A stretch of 64,000 nucleotides of DNA from HXMU1420-13 sp965249965 (GCA_965249965.1 OZ252262.1:2170001-2234000), one strand, 5' to 3'; counted from the first letter of the stretch, positions 35,539 to 44,252 are shown. Program-made: numbers and translations. The notes: generated by a model from the sequence alone, not told the origin.

Positions 35539-36918
35539 TTGGAATTTGGGTTACTTACACTTGTTTTAGCTGCAGGACTTGTACTCGGATATTTAATAGC
35601 TTTTTTTCAAATGAAGGCTAAAACTGGCCGATTGGAAGAACGTGTATCAAATTTAGAAACACTGAAAAAAGAAGAGGCAGAAAAGGCGGAATCAAGTCAA
35701 AAGGATGCTGTAGAAAGATTTGAGAATTATCAGGCTCAAAAAGAAAATGAGCTTCGAGAAGAACGAGAAAAATCAGCGGAGTTAGACCGTCAGCTTGCTG
35801 CACTAAAGGCCGAATATGATGTACTAAAGCAAAAATTAGAAGATCAGAAAGGGGAACTCGAGCAAATGCATGAACAATTAAAAGTGCAATTCGAAAATCT
35901 TGCCAATAAAATTCTGGATGAAAAATCAGAAAAATTCACCAAGCAAAACCGGGAAAGCCTGGATCAGATTCTTAAGCCCTTAGGAGAAAATCTGGAATCT
36001 TTTAAGAAGAAAGTGGAAGAAACCTACGAAAAGGGAACTCAGGAGCGATTCACCTTGAAGGAACAAATTCGGCAGATGGCAGAACTTAATCAGAGAATGA
36101 GTGACGATGCCAAAAACCTGACCAAAGCGCTAAAAGGCGATTCTAAAGCTCAGGGGAATTGGGGAGAGGTTATTCTGGAAAAGGTTCTGGAGAAATCCGG
36201 ACTACGAAAAAATGAAGAATATTTCACCCAGCAAAGTGAAACGACAGAAGATGGAAGACGCCTTCAACCCGATGTTGTAGTAAAGTTACCGGATGAGAAA
36301 TTCTTGATTGTAGACTCTAAGGTGTCTCTAACTGCATTTGAAAGATTTTCTTCGGAAGATGAGCAAGACAAAAAAGAGAAAGCATTAAAAGAACATGTTA
36401 TTTCGGTTCGAAATCATGTGAAAGGCCTGAGTGAAAAGAATTATCCCCAGCTTTATGGTGATAAAACACCGGAATTTGTACTGCTGTTTATACCCATCGA
36501 ACCAGCCTTTGCATTAGTACTTCAAGCTGAACCCGGGCTTTACGATGAGTTATTTGAGAAAAATATAGTAATAGTAAGTCCATCTACGCTTTTAGCTACT
36601 CTTTTTACAATAAACACGATTTGGAAAAGGGATCGTCAGAATAAGTATGCCATTGAAATTGCTGATCGAGGAGGCCAACTTTACGACAAGTTTGTGGGCT
36701 TTATTGAAAGTATGGATGATATTGGCAATAGAATCAGGCAGTCACAAGAGAGCTATGAAACAGCCATGAAAAGATTGAAAACGGGTAATGGCAACTTAGT
36801 TCGACAAGCTGAAATGCTGAAAGAGCTGGGTGCTACAGCAACTAAAAGCATACCGGAATCGGTGAAACAGGTCGAGGAAGAAGAGGAAGGCGAGGCTCCA
36901 AAATCATTGTTTGATTAG
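35539..36918 (+). CDS. rmuC: DNA recombination protein RmuC homologue
   Basis: A 459-residue protein starting at TTG, with AAAGGAG a few bases upstream. An N-terminal membrane segment (about 4-24) is followed by a long coiled coil to about residue 150. The RmuC nuclease-like domain comes next, with GNWGEVILEKVLEKSGL, QPDVVVKLPDEKFLIVDSKVSLTAFERF in parts, and VSPSTLLATLFTI. RmuC proteins have a restriction-endonuclease-like fold and limit inversions and recombination at short inverted repeats. The final codons overlap on the opposite strand with the displaced methyltransferase end at 36915-37016. Confidence 0.93.
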   Translation: MEFGLLTLVLAAGLVLGYLIAFFQMKAKTGRLEERVSNLETLKKEEAEKAESSQKDAVERFENYQAQKENELREEREKSAELDRQLAALKAEYDVLKQKLEDQKGELEQMHEQLKVQFENLANKILDEKSEKFTKQNRESLDQILKPLGENLESFKKKVEETYEKGTQERFTLKEQIRQMAELNQRMSDDAKNLTKALKGDSKAQGNWGEVILEKVLEKSGLRKNEEYFTQQSETTEDGRRLQPDVVVKLPDEKFLIVDSKVSLTAFERFSSEDEQDKKEKALKEHVISVRNHVKGLSEKNYPQLYGDKTPEFVLLFIPIEPAFALVLQAEPGLYDELFEKNIVIVSPSTLLATLFTINTIWKRDRQNKYAIEIADRGGQLYDKFVGFIESMDDIGNRIRQSQESYETAMKRLKTGNGNLVRQAEMLKELGATATKSIPESVKQVEEEEEGEAPKSLFD

Positions 36919-37016
36919 CGAATCGAATACTCTTGCACATAAAAGCCTTTTATAAAAGTGATTTCAGGCTCAAATTTTATACCGGATAAATCAAATTTCT
37001 CACCTTTTATGATTTT
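36915..37016 (-). pseudogene. displaced 3' end of the methyltransferase gene
   Basis: On the minus strand this stretch encodes 33 codons ending TFIKGFYVQEYSIR and a stop, with no start codon and stops just upstream. It closely matches the present C-terminus of the methyltransferase at 37449 (LTVLKGFYVQEYRIRI) and has the same orientation, but lies on the far side of the GIY-YIG element. A 23-base stretch is identical in both (36928-36950 and 37465-37487). It looks like the original or an alternative gene end, separated from its body by the inserted element. Confidence 0.8.
36928..36950. repeat. 23-bp direct repeat flanking the GIY-YIG element (with 37465-37487)
   Basis: These 23 bases are identical to 37465-37487, 537 bp away, in the same orientation. 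Both encode KGFYVQEY on the minus strand. Recombination between them would remove the whole element and leave an intact methyltransferase frame ending YSIR. Confidence 0.92.
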
Positions 37017-37026
37017 TCACTAAACA

Positions 37027-37430
37027 GGTCATCCCGAACTTGTTTCGGGATCTTATGGGTCGACTTTGATTATAAATTCAACCTCTTAGAAGTTCATACC
37101 AATCAATTAAGTTTGGATTATGTTTCTTTACAAGATTCCATTTCCATTCTTTATGCCAATTTTTTAATTGTTTTTCTCTAGCAATGGCGTCGCTCATGTT
37201 GTCATATTCTTCAGCATAAACCAATAATGTAAGTTTATACCTCTTCGTGAATTTTGATCCTTTCCCTTCTTTATGAGACCAAACTCTAGCATTAATATTA
37301 TTAGTTACACCAATGTAGATAGTTGACCTTTTAAAGTTTGTTAGTATGTAAACATAGCCTTTGTTCATGCTTGTTAGACCACATAGAATAGAATTCCTTA
37401 CAAAGATCCCGAAACAAGTTCGGGATGACC
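37027..37430. mobile_element. 404-bp GIY-YIG element with 28-bp terminal inverted repeats
   Basis: Positions 37027-37054 and 37403-37430 are exact reverse complements over 28 bases. Each arm is itself a hairpin, built on TCCCGAA and TTCGGGA. They bracket a single gene for a small GIY-YIG nuclease (37078-37368), read in the same direction as the methyltransferase upstream of it. No transposase is present. Size, perfect ends, the nuclease cargo and the duplicated host-gene 3' ends on both sides suggest a mobile or formerly mobile endonuclease unit. Mobility itself is inferred. Confidence 0.72.
37078..37368 (-). CDS. single-domain GIY-YIG (UvrC/URI-type) endonuclease
   Basis: A 96-residue protein made of one GIY-YIG domain: GYVYIL near the start, then STIYIGVTNN, the conserved Arg in NINARVWSHKEG, the catalytic-type Glu in AIAREKQLKNW and a C-terminal NPNLIDWYELL. 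Stand-alone members of this size are common in Bacteroidota and Proteobacteria, and their roles (homing, repair or repeat-associated) are mostly unknown. The gene is enclosed by 28-bp perfect inverted repeats, 23 and 34 bp from its ends, and sits at the 3' end of a methyltransferase gene whose tail is duplicated on the other side. Confidence 0.93.
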   Translation of the reverse strand: MNKGYVYILTNFKRSTIYIGVTNNINARVWSHKEGKGSKFTKRYKLTLLVYAEEYDNMSDAIAREKQLKNWHKEWKWNLVKKHNPNLIDWYELLRG

Positions 37431-37448
37431 TTTAATATACACCTGGTC

Positions 37449-38327
37449 CTAAATTCTAATTCTGTACTCTTGCACATAAAAGCCTTTCAAAACTGTTAGC
37501 TTTGATTGAATTTTTTGAACAAAATCCGTCTCCATTTCCGATGCACTAAGTTCATGTTCTAATTGAAGTCCTAATTCTTCCATCAATTCCACAAAATCAT
37601 CGCGATTGATCTTAAATTTGAGCGATTCACCAACCATCGAAACTCCGGTTTTAAACACCCATCGATGAAAACTGCTAAGCTCATCCAAAGAAAAATAAGT
37701 TGTGATTAGTCTGTTTAGAGGGTGCTTCGAGCAAATATCTTCTACTACATTTTCTGAGGGGATTAAATCGAGATAATCAAAGAAACCTTCGGCTACAAAA
37801 ATGGTTTTTTTTAAAGGTTCGAAGTGAGGATCGTGTTTCAGGACTTCAGCTATTCTTTGATGATTTACATCGCAAGTGATAAGATGAAGATGGTCATTTA
37901 ACCAATCTTCGCTTTCAAGGAAGGTTTTTTTCTCTGTGATCATAGATTCAATATCTAACTCAAATACAGGAATTCCCTTATTTGAATAATATGCTCCCAA
38001 ATGATCAAAACCTGCACCGATATTCACAATTTGCTCGAAACCTGCATCAAGAAGCACCTGTAGTCTTTTCCCCACATAATACTTTCTGCTTAGGATGTGC
38101 ATTAAGTCTCCGGGAAGGAGTAATTCTTCTGATGCGATGAAAAGTCTACGTAAAAGTTTCGACTTTAATGCCGAATGATACCAGCGGAGATGCTTTGGAA
38201 GTTTCTTTAAGAGCGAAGCGTAATATTGAATAACAGCAGGATCAAAATGAGCGCTTACATTCTCGGACCTTGTGAGTGCGTATAGTTTTAACGCAATAGA
38301 AGCCGCCGTATTCGAAATACTCATCAA
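37449..38327 (-). CDS. class I methyltransferase of the leucine carboxyl methyltransferase type
   Basis: A 292-residue SAM-dependent methyltransferase with the LCMT/PPM-like pattern: NIGAGFDHLG as the SAM-binding loop (about residue 100), PVFELDIESM as the acidic strand end, CDVNHQR, and VAEGFFDYL as the post-motif. Members methylate carboxyl groups or unidentified small molecules. Its start overlaps the end of the pseudouridine synthase gene by 4 bp. The C-terminus KGFYVQEYRIRI is duplicated 0.5 kb downstream beyond the GIY-YIG element, so the present 3' end may be a replacement brought in with that element. Confidence 0.85.
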   Translation of the reverse strand: MMSISNTAASIALKLYALTRSENVSAHFDPAVIQYYASLLKKLPKHLRWYHSALKSKLLRRLFIASEELLLPGDLMHILSRKYYVGKRLQVLLDAGFEQIVNIGAGFDHLGAYYSNKGIPVFELDIESMITEKKTFLESEDWLNDHLHLITCDVNHQRIAEVLKHDPHFEPLKKTIFVAEGFFDYLDLIPSENVVEDICSKHPLNRLITTYFSLDELSSFHRWVFKTGVSMVGESLKFKINRDDFVELMEELGLQLEHELSASEMETDFVQKIQSKLTVLKGFYVQEYRIRI

Positions 38328-39016
38328 TATTCGAAATTATCCCAGGGTTGCTTATGGGGCTTTGGGGCTTCAAAAGTTAATACATTTCCTTTTGTCGGAT
38401 GTTTAAACTCCAACTTCATTGCTCTTAATGCCAGAATTTTTCCAGGTCCCGAATCTACTTCAGCGTATTTATAATCTCCCCAAATAGGGTGACCAATTTT
38501 GTTTAATTGTACGCGAATTTGATGTGGTCGACCGGTTTTTAGATCAACTTCAATCACGCTATAGTGCGCACTTTGTTTTACCGTTTGAAAGCTAAGTTCC
38601 GCTTTTTTGGCTCTGCCTCTCTTGGAATTATAAGCTCGAACTGTGTTTGATTTTTGCTCTTTCTCAAGATAATGAATCAGCGTATCTGATTCCGGCGTCA
38701 TGCCATACACCAGCGCCCAATACATTTTTTTTATAGAATGATTTCGAACTTGCTCGGATAGCCTGGATGCTGCTTTCGAAGTCTTTGCAAGCACCATAAG
38801 TCCCGAAACGGGGCGATCCAGACGATGCACTAAACCTAGCCAGACTTTACCGGGTTTGTTGTGCGCTTTTTTGATGTATTTCTTACAAAGCGTAAGTACA
38901 TCTGGGTGATTAGTATGATCCTCCTGTGATAATACTCCTGCCGGTTTATCAATTACTAACAGGTGATTATCTTCGTAAATAATGGGGATGTCGGGGCGAG
39001 TGCGTGTACTTTTCAT
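38324..39016 (-). CDS. RluA-family pseudouridine synthase
   Basis: A 230-residue enzyme converting uridine to pseudouridine in rRNA or tRNA. The N-terminal motif IYEDNHLLVIDKPAGV, the catalytic motif GLVHRLDRPVSGLMVLAKT (Asp in HRLD, about residue 67) and LKTGRPHQIRVQL are all in place. It lacks the S4 domain of RluC/D and is of the short RluA-like type. The gene overlaps the methyltransferase gene by 4 bp and forms a two-gene operon with it. The exact RNA target is not predictable. Confidence 0.94.
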   Translation of the reverse strand: MKSTRTRPDIPIIYEDNHLLVIDKPAGVLSQEDHTNHPDVLTLCKKYIKKAHNKPGKVWLGLVHRLDRPVSGLMVLAKTSKAASRLSEQVRNHSIKKMYWALVYGMTPESDTLIHYLEKEQKSNTVRAYNSKRGRAKKAELSFQTVKQSAHYSVIEVDLKTGRPHQIRVQLNKIGHPIWGDYKYAEVDSGPGKILALRAMKLEFKHPTKGNVLTFEAPKPHKQPWDNFEY

Positions 39017-39096
39017 GTGATATAAAACTACACTTTTTTCTTTTCTTTATTCTACATTGAGTCGATAAAAAAGATCAGATAATAAATTGATTTCGG

Positions 39097-39918
39097 ATGT
39101 ACGATAAAAAAGGAAGACTCTTTATAAAAGAGTATGAAAGGGAACTAGCAACGCTTCAGACAGAATTGATCAAACTGCAGCATTGGATAAAAGTAAAAGG
39201 ACTGAAAGTAGCCATCTTATTTGAAGGCAGAGATGCAGCGGGTAAAGGTGGTGTAATTAAACGAATTACAGAGAGTGTGAATCCAAGAATTGTTCGGGTT
39301 GTGGCTTTGCATAAACCTACCGAAACAGAACGAAATCAATGGTATTTCCAACGGTATATTCAACACTTGCCTACGCAAGGCGAAATGGTCTTATTCGATC
39401 GGAGTTGGTACAATCGTGCAGGTGTAGAGCGGGTAATGGGATTTTGCACCGACGATGAATACGATGAATTTATGCGATCCTGCCCGGCATTCGAAAATAT
39501 GTTAATTCGTAGTGGCATAATTTTAATTAAATATTGGTTTTCAATTTCTGATAAGGAACAAGACCGTAGATTTAAAGCGAGAAATCGAGATCCGTTAAAA
39601 CGATGGAAATTGAGCCCGATGGATGTGGAGTCGAGAACCCGGTGGGTAGAATATTCCAAAGCCAAAGACGATATGTTTCGATATACAGATACCCGGCAAT
39701 CGCCCTGGTTTGTGGTTAATGCAGACATCAAAAAACATGCGAGATTGAATTGTATCGCTCATTTGTTGGAACAAATACCATATGAAGACATAGTGCCAGA
39801 TCCGATTGACTTACCAAAGATGGTTAAAGATCCGGATTATGTACGCCCACCTATAGAATCAATGAATTGGGTGCCTGCTAAGTTTGGTAAAAATCCCATA
39901 GATGATGATCGGATTTAG
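39097..39918 (+). CDS. ppk2: polyphosphate kinase 2
   Basis: A 273-residue cytoplasmic PPK2 of class I-like length. Walker A is EGRDAAGKGGVIKRI (about 49-63), the Walker B/lid region is LFDRSWYNRAGVERVMGFC, and the lid module is RNRDPLKRWKLSPMDVESR. These enzymes transfer phosphate between polyphosphate and nucleoside diphosphates, usually in the direction of nucleotide synthesis. The gene overlaps the next by one base (stop TAG and GTG start share a G), so it heads a PPK2-methyltransferase operon probably continuing into the radical SAM gene. Confidence 0.95.
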   Translation: MYDKKGRLFIKEYERELATLQTELIKLQHWIKVKGLKVAILFEGRDAAGKGGVIKRITESVNPRIVRVVALHKPTETERNQWYFQRYIQHLPTQGEMVLFDRSWYNRAGVERVMGFCTDDEYDEFMRSCPAFENMLIRSGIILIKYWFSISDKEQDRRFKARNRDPLKRWKLSPMDVESRTRWVEYSKAKDDMFRYTDTRQSPWFVVNADIKKHARLNCIAHLLEQIPYEDIVPDPIDLPKMVKDPDYVRPPIESMNWVPAKFGKNPIDDDRI

Positions 39919-40562
39919 TGGGTAGAAAAAGGCCCTGGCCTACCAAAGATGCCATGGCTCAGGTGTACGAACAACATCTTTGGGGTGGAGAAGAACACGA
40001 TTTTTATTCAGGATTTGGAGCGCATGAGCTCGAGTTAGTGCAGCCATATATCCAAGTGATTTCATCGTTCTTGAAATCCCTAGATGAACCCCTTACTATT
40101 TGTGATTTAGGATGTGGCGATTTTAACGTTGGGAAGGAATTAGTCAGATTTACTGAGAAATACATCGCCATTGATATCGTGGAAGATCTGATCCAACGAA
40201 ACAGAAAGAAATTTAATTACGAGAATGTAGAATTTCATTGTCTGGATATTGCGGAGGATGATTTGCCAAAGGGTGATTGTGCAATCCTTAGGCATGTATT
40301 ACAACATCTTTCGAACGATGAGGTTCAACGAATTTTAAATAAGCTCAGTGATTATAAATATGTGATCATCACAGAGCATATCCCCGAAGGGGAGTTTATT
40401 CCAAATCTGGATATAATTTCGGGTCAGGGGACAAGGTTGAAGAAGAATAGTGGATTAGATGTTCTGTCCCAGCCATTTAATTTTAAAGCAACAAAGGTGG
40501 AAGAACTCTTATCATTAAAAGATAAACATGGATTAATGGTTTCCACTCTTTATTCGGTTTAA
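39918..40562 (+). CDS. small class I SAM-dependent methyltransferase
   Basis: A 214-residue protein read from GTG at 39918, sharing one base with the ppk2 stop; an internal ATG at 39954 is an alternative. SAM motif I is ICDLGCGDFNVGKEL, the acidic strand is IAIDIVEDLI, and ILRHVLQHLS fits motif II/III. The N-terminal WPTKDAMAQVYEQHLWGG is distinctive. The substrate is unknown. Its placement between PPK2 and a B12-type radical SAM protein suggests a modification or small-molecule pathway, but no product can be named. Confidence 0.85.
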   Translation: MGRKRPWPTKDAMAQVYEQHLWGGEEHDFYSGFGAHELELVQPYIQVISSFLKSLDEPLTICDLGCGDFNVGKELVRFTEKYIAIDIVEDLIQRNRKKFNYENVEFHCLDIAEDDLPKGDCAILRHVLQHLSNDEVQRILNKLSDYKYVIITEHIPEGEFIPNLDIISGQGTRLKKNSGLDVLSQPFNFKATKVEELLSLKDKHGLMVSTLYSV

Positions 40563-40600
40563 TTGACCAATATTGACAAGAAGAGTCCTATATTTGGCCG

Positions 40601-42478
40601 ATGCGAACCAAACTCCTTTTAATAACGCCACCGTTTACACAGTTGAATACGGCATATCCGGCAACTTGTTATTTAAAAGGATTTCTGGAAGAGTATGAGG
40701 TTTCGGTTTCGCATTGTGATCTTAGCATCGAACTGTTTACTTCCATCTTTACAGGTTACTTTCTGAGGTTGATTTTCAAGGAAGCTGAAGTATTGGGGAA
40801 TCATCATTTTCCCGCACTCAAAGAAAACAAAGAGCACTACATTTCCAGAGTAGATGAAGTGATTGGCTTTCTTCAAAAGCATGATGTTGAATCAGCTCAT
40901 AAAATCCTTGAATCTGATTATCTACCCGCTGGACATCGACTGAAAAAGGTGAATCCCGATATACAATGGGCAGAGGGAGAAGAGGGGATCATCGATAAAG
41001 CCAAGCATCATTCTACACTCTTCATCGAAGAAATTGGGGATTACATTCAGGCTAATGTAGATGAGTTTTTTGCTTTCACGAAGTACGCCGAGCAAATCGG
41101 TACCTCTGCCAGTAGTTTTGATAAGCTCGACGAATTCTTAAGGTACCAACCAACACTGATCGAAGATGAGATGTTGAATATCCTGGAAGAACAAATCAAG
41201 GGGCATACTCCGGATTTAATTGGATTCACCATTCCATTTCCCGGGAATTTATTTGCGGCCTTACGAAGCGCTCAGTTTATAAAACAGTTTTACCCGGATA
41301 TTCATGTGGCATTTGGCGGAGGGTATTGTAACACAGAACTACGTAGCCTTGAGGATCCAAGAATTTTCGAAATTGTTGACTTCATTGCATTGGATGACGG
41401 GGAAGGTCCGCTCCTGAAAATGCTTCGATATCTGGAAGGGGAAGTTGATATCAGCCAGCTGGAAAGAACTTTTGTGTTGGAGGATGATCAGGTGGTTTAT
41501 AAAAATCACATCCCAAATACGATTTACCATCACCAAAACTTGCCGGCTCCAAATTATGTAGGACTTCCATTCGAGAAATACGTGTCGTTTTTGGATGTTG
41601 TGAATCCCATGCACCGAATGTGGACGGACAAACGATGGAATAAATTGACCATTTCTCATGGCTGTTACTGGCGACAATGTTCTTTTTGTGATGTAAGTCT
41701 CGATTACATCGGCAATTATCAAAACACAACGGCCGATGATCTGGTGAATAAAATCGAAAAAATTGTTGGTGACACCGGTATTACCGGTTTTCATTTTGTG
41801 GATGAAGCGGCTCCACCAAGTATGCTGAAGGCACTATCAAAAAAACTGATCGAACGGAATGTTTCCATCACCTGGTGGACCAACATTCGATTCGAAAAGA
41901 CCTTTAATGCCGAACTTTGTGAGTTAATGGCAAAAGCTGGATGTATTGCCGTAACAGGTGGACTGGAAGTAGCCTCCGACCGATTATTGGCAAAGATGAA
42001 AAAAGGGGTAGACATCGCTCAGGTTACCCGAGTGACTCATAATTTCTCTAAAGTAGGAATCTTCGTTCATGCCTATCTCATGTATGGATTCCCAACTCAA
42101 AGTCAGCAAGAAACCATTGATTCCTTAGAGGTTGTACGCCAATTATTTGAAAAAAACTGTATTCAATCAGCTTTCTGGCATCAATTCACAACAACGGTTC
42201 ATAGTCCGGTTGGCAAGAATCCGGATCAATTCGGAATAACGATTACCGGGCCTGAATTCGAGGGATTTGCTCAAAACGATTTATGGCACGAAGATCCCGA
42301 AGGAACGGATCATCCGAAATACACAGAAGGATTAAACCGCGCTTTGCACAATTATCTAAATAACACCGGATTCGATAAAGAGGTAGATACATGGTTCGAT
42401 TTTCCCGTCACTCCGTCTACCCATCCAAGGGATTTGATTGAGAGCTTTTTGGTAAATGCTGTAGCTGATAATGTTTAA
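40601..42478 (+). CDS. B12-binding-type radical SAM protein
   Basis: A 625-residue protein. The N-terminal region (about 1-300) has a cobalamin-binding-like fold (LIGFTIPFPGNLFAALRSAQ, VAFGGGYCNTELR) without an obvious DxHxxG histidine. The radical SAM domain has SHGCYWRQCSFCD, cysteines 355, 360 and 363, a C-x4-C-x2-C spacing rather than the common C-x3-C-x2-C. Further signatures are GFHFVDEAAPP and AGCIAVTGGLEVASDRLL. It should bind a 4Fe-4S cluster and SAM; the product is unknown. It starts 38 bp after the methyltransferase gene and is probably co-transcribed with it. Confidence 0.88.
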   Translation: MRTKLLLITPPFTQLNTAYPATCYLKGFLEEYEVSVSHCDLSIELFTSIFTGYFLRLIFKEAEVLGNHHFPALKENKEHYISRVDEVIGFLQKHDVESAHKILESDYLPAGHRLKKVNPDIQWAEGEEGIIDKAKHHSTLFIEEIGDYIQANVDEFFAFTKYAEQIGTSASSFDKLDEFLRYQPTLIEDEMLNILEEQIKGHTPDLIGFTIPFPGNLFAALRSAQFIKQFYPDIHVAFGGGYCNTELRSLEDPRIFEIVDFIALDDGEGPLLKMLRYLEGEVDISQLERTFVLEDDQVVYKNHIPNTIYHHQNLPAPNYVGLPFEKYVSFLDVVNPMHRMWTDKRWNKLTISHGCYWRQCSFCDVSLDYIGNYQNTTADDLVNKIEKIVGDTGITGFHFVDEAAPPSMLKALSKKLIERNVSITWWTNIRFEKTFNAELCELMAKAGCIAVTGGLEVASDRLLAKMKKGVDIAQVTRVTHNFSKVGIFVHAYLMYGFPTQSQQETIDSLEVVRQLFEKNCIQSAFWHQFTTTVHSPVGKNPDQFGITITGPEFEGFAQNDLWHEDPEGTDHPKYTEGLNRALHNYLNNTGFDKEVDTWFDFPVTPSTHPRDLIESFLVNAVADNV

Positions 42479-42500
42479 ATCTAATTTCTTTTACTTCATA

Positions 42501-42875
42501 TCAAAGTGATAACAGCAATATTATTGAAGAAAGCACAAACATAAGTATAGCTGGAGAATTTGTTTTTAATTTATCCTTTACTTTGATGTGCATGGATATG
42601 GCTCCCATCATCAAAATCACTAGCCCGCCAGCAGAAAATGGAACCAAGATTGGAATCCAAATACCAATAATAAGGCCAATAGCAGCAGCAACCTTCAGGC
42701 TCCCAACAACATACATAAACCCAATGGGTAAACCATAAAATTCAAATTCTTCTCGAAGTGTTTTCGCCTTACCATCACCACCTCGAAACATACTAGCTTT
42801 TTGATTTGCGACCAACCAGACTCGTAGAATGCTAATAGCCACAATTAATTGGAGAATAATAAGCACGATATCCAT
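42501..42875 (-). CDS. DoxX-like membrane protein
   Basis: A 124-residue protein with four membrane helices typical of DoxX/DoxD-like families: IVLIILQLIVAISILRVW, a loop with EEFEFYGLP, then FMYVVGSLKVAAAIGLIIG and two more helices. Its biochemical role is not established; relatives are linked to quinone or thiosulfate chemistry in a few species. It converges on the radical SAM gene, with 22 bp between stops, and is divergent from a second DoxX-like gene at 43032. Confidence 0.82.
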   Translation of the reverse strand: MDIVLIILQLIVAISILRVWLVANQKASMFRGGDGKAKTLREEFEFYGLPIGFMYVVGSLKVAAAIGLIIGIWIPILVPFSAGGLVILMMGAISMHIKVKDKLKTNSPAILMFVLSSIILLLSL

Positions 42876-43031
42876 AATAATTTCCTTAAATCCATTGAAA
42901 AATTGCTCTGATAAGATAGAATAAAATAAAGATTATTAATGTCAGTCTAAATGAAATGCTTCTGGGTTACTTGATGTTTCTTGGATATGTCAAAGTTATT
43001 CTAAAAAGGTAGTTACCAGCCATAAAGTACA

Positions 43032-43394
43032 ATGCTTGTTCAAATTTTATCCATTTTTTCTGCTGCTTCCTTTCTTTACTATGGGATTTTTTGTTTGTAC
43101 TCCAAAAGGATGGCGCAGGAATTTGAGCGATTTGGCTTATCACCGTTACAAAGAAATCTTACGGGTATTCTACAATTGTTAGGTAGTGCTGGGCTATTTA
43201 TAGGTTTATTACAACCACTAGTAGGTTTAATAGCCTCAAGTGGACTTGCCCTACTTATGTTTTTAGGATTTTTAACCAGATTGAAAATTCGAGATACAAT
43301 TATTCAATCGCTACCTGCACTCTTGTTCATGATACTCAATACATATCTAGCAATTGCATATTACGAGTACTTGAACATATTATTAGATCGTTGA
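43032..43394 (+). CDS. second DoxX-like membrane protein
   Basis: A 120-residue four-helix membrane protein (LSIFSAASFLYYGIFCLY, then MAQEFERFGLSPLQRNLTGILQLLGSAGLFIG in parts, and two C-terminal helices). It shares the overall layout with the DoxX-like protein at 42501-42875, including the acidic FERFGL/FEFYGL loop, so the two divergent genes are probably paralogues. Function unknown. Confidence 0.78.
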   Translation: MLVQILSIFSAASFLYYGIFCLYSKRMAQEFERFGLSPLQRNLTGILQLLGSAGLFIGLLQPLVGLIASSGLALLMFLGFLTRLKIRDTIIQSLPALLFMILNTYLAIAYYEYLNILLDR

Positions 43395-43827
43395 TTTATA
43401 TTTCCAAAAAGAGTTTCGCTCCATAGCTCTGCTACGGAATGCAATGTGGGAGGCTCAGCCCCAATCTAGCGCAAGCGTCCGCTTGTGCGAATGGAAAGCA
43501 AAGGATGGTGAAAAGTGAGAAGGTCCAAGCAGAAGCTTGACCAGTAAATAGAATGCTTTTTAGAGGAATCGAAACCAAATCGCGCTACATATAATCTTAT
43601 CTAAAATAGTAAGGGTAGATCATGATCTACCCCAACGGAGGGGTGACATATGAAATTTTCTTACCTGTTGGTTCAAAAGGGAGCAAAGGTAAAATATCAT
43701 TAAGTGCATGTGCTCTACTTGTGGTCAGGAAAAGCGTTACTTTTGAGTCATCCCTTAAATCAGATGCAATTGAATTTGATTGCCTTCAGTACAAGAACTA
43801 AATACAAAAATAAGCCCAATAATTAAC
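43395..43827. other. non-coding stretch with short palindromes
   Basis: About 430 bp without a convincing gene. It carries two imperfect palindromes of one family: 43469-43488, built on CAAGCG and CGCTTG, and 43522-43542, GGTCCAAGC mirrored by GCTTGACC. A third member lies at 45233-45252 upstream of the sulfur transporter operon. Nothing else recognisable. Confidence 0.6.
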
Positions 43828-44241
43828 TTAATGAGGTAATTTTTCACGGACAGTCCCATAAAACCAGACCCCACCAATCGCACTTAATAACATAATACCA
43901 GCTACAAAAGATCCATAACCTGCTAGAACAAATAATGGAGCAATACAACATCCTGTCAAAGCCCACCCAAATCCAAAGCTTATTCCACCAATTAAGTTTC
44001 CTATTTTATTAAAAGGTTTGCTTTCAAGTACAATTTCCTCGTTCTGTAAAGATTTCAAATTGAATTTTTTAATCAATAGAACCGTCAATCCACCTACTGC
44101 TACGGCGCTGGCAAAAATACCATACATATGAAATGATTGAAATCGGAACATTTCTTGGATTCGAAACCATGACATGGCTTCAGATTTGATCAAAGCGATG
44201 CCAAATAATAACCCGATCAGTAAGAATTTGATATATTTCAT
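43828..44241 (-). CDS. YeeE/YedE-type sulfur transporter, second half
   Basis: I place the start at the ATG at 44241 (MKYIKFLLIGLLFGIAL), not at the far upstream ATG, because that removes a non-hydrophobic extension and the overlap with the preceding gene. The resulting 137-residue protein has about four helices and the signature GGISFGFGWALTGCCIAP, the cysteine-containing motif of YeeE/YedE proteins. These form thiosulfate or related sulfur-compound channels when two halves act together. The first half is encoded 11 bp upstream. Confidence 0.85.
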   Translation of the reverse strand: MKYIKFLLIGLLFGIALIKSEAMSWFRIQEMFRFQSFHMYGIFASAVAVGGLTVLLIKKFNLKSLQNEEIVLESKPFNKIGNLIGGISFGFGWALTGCCIAPLFVLAGYGSFVAGIMLLSAIGGVWFYGTVREKLPH

Positions 44242-44252
44242 GATGGATGAGT

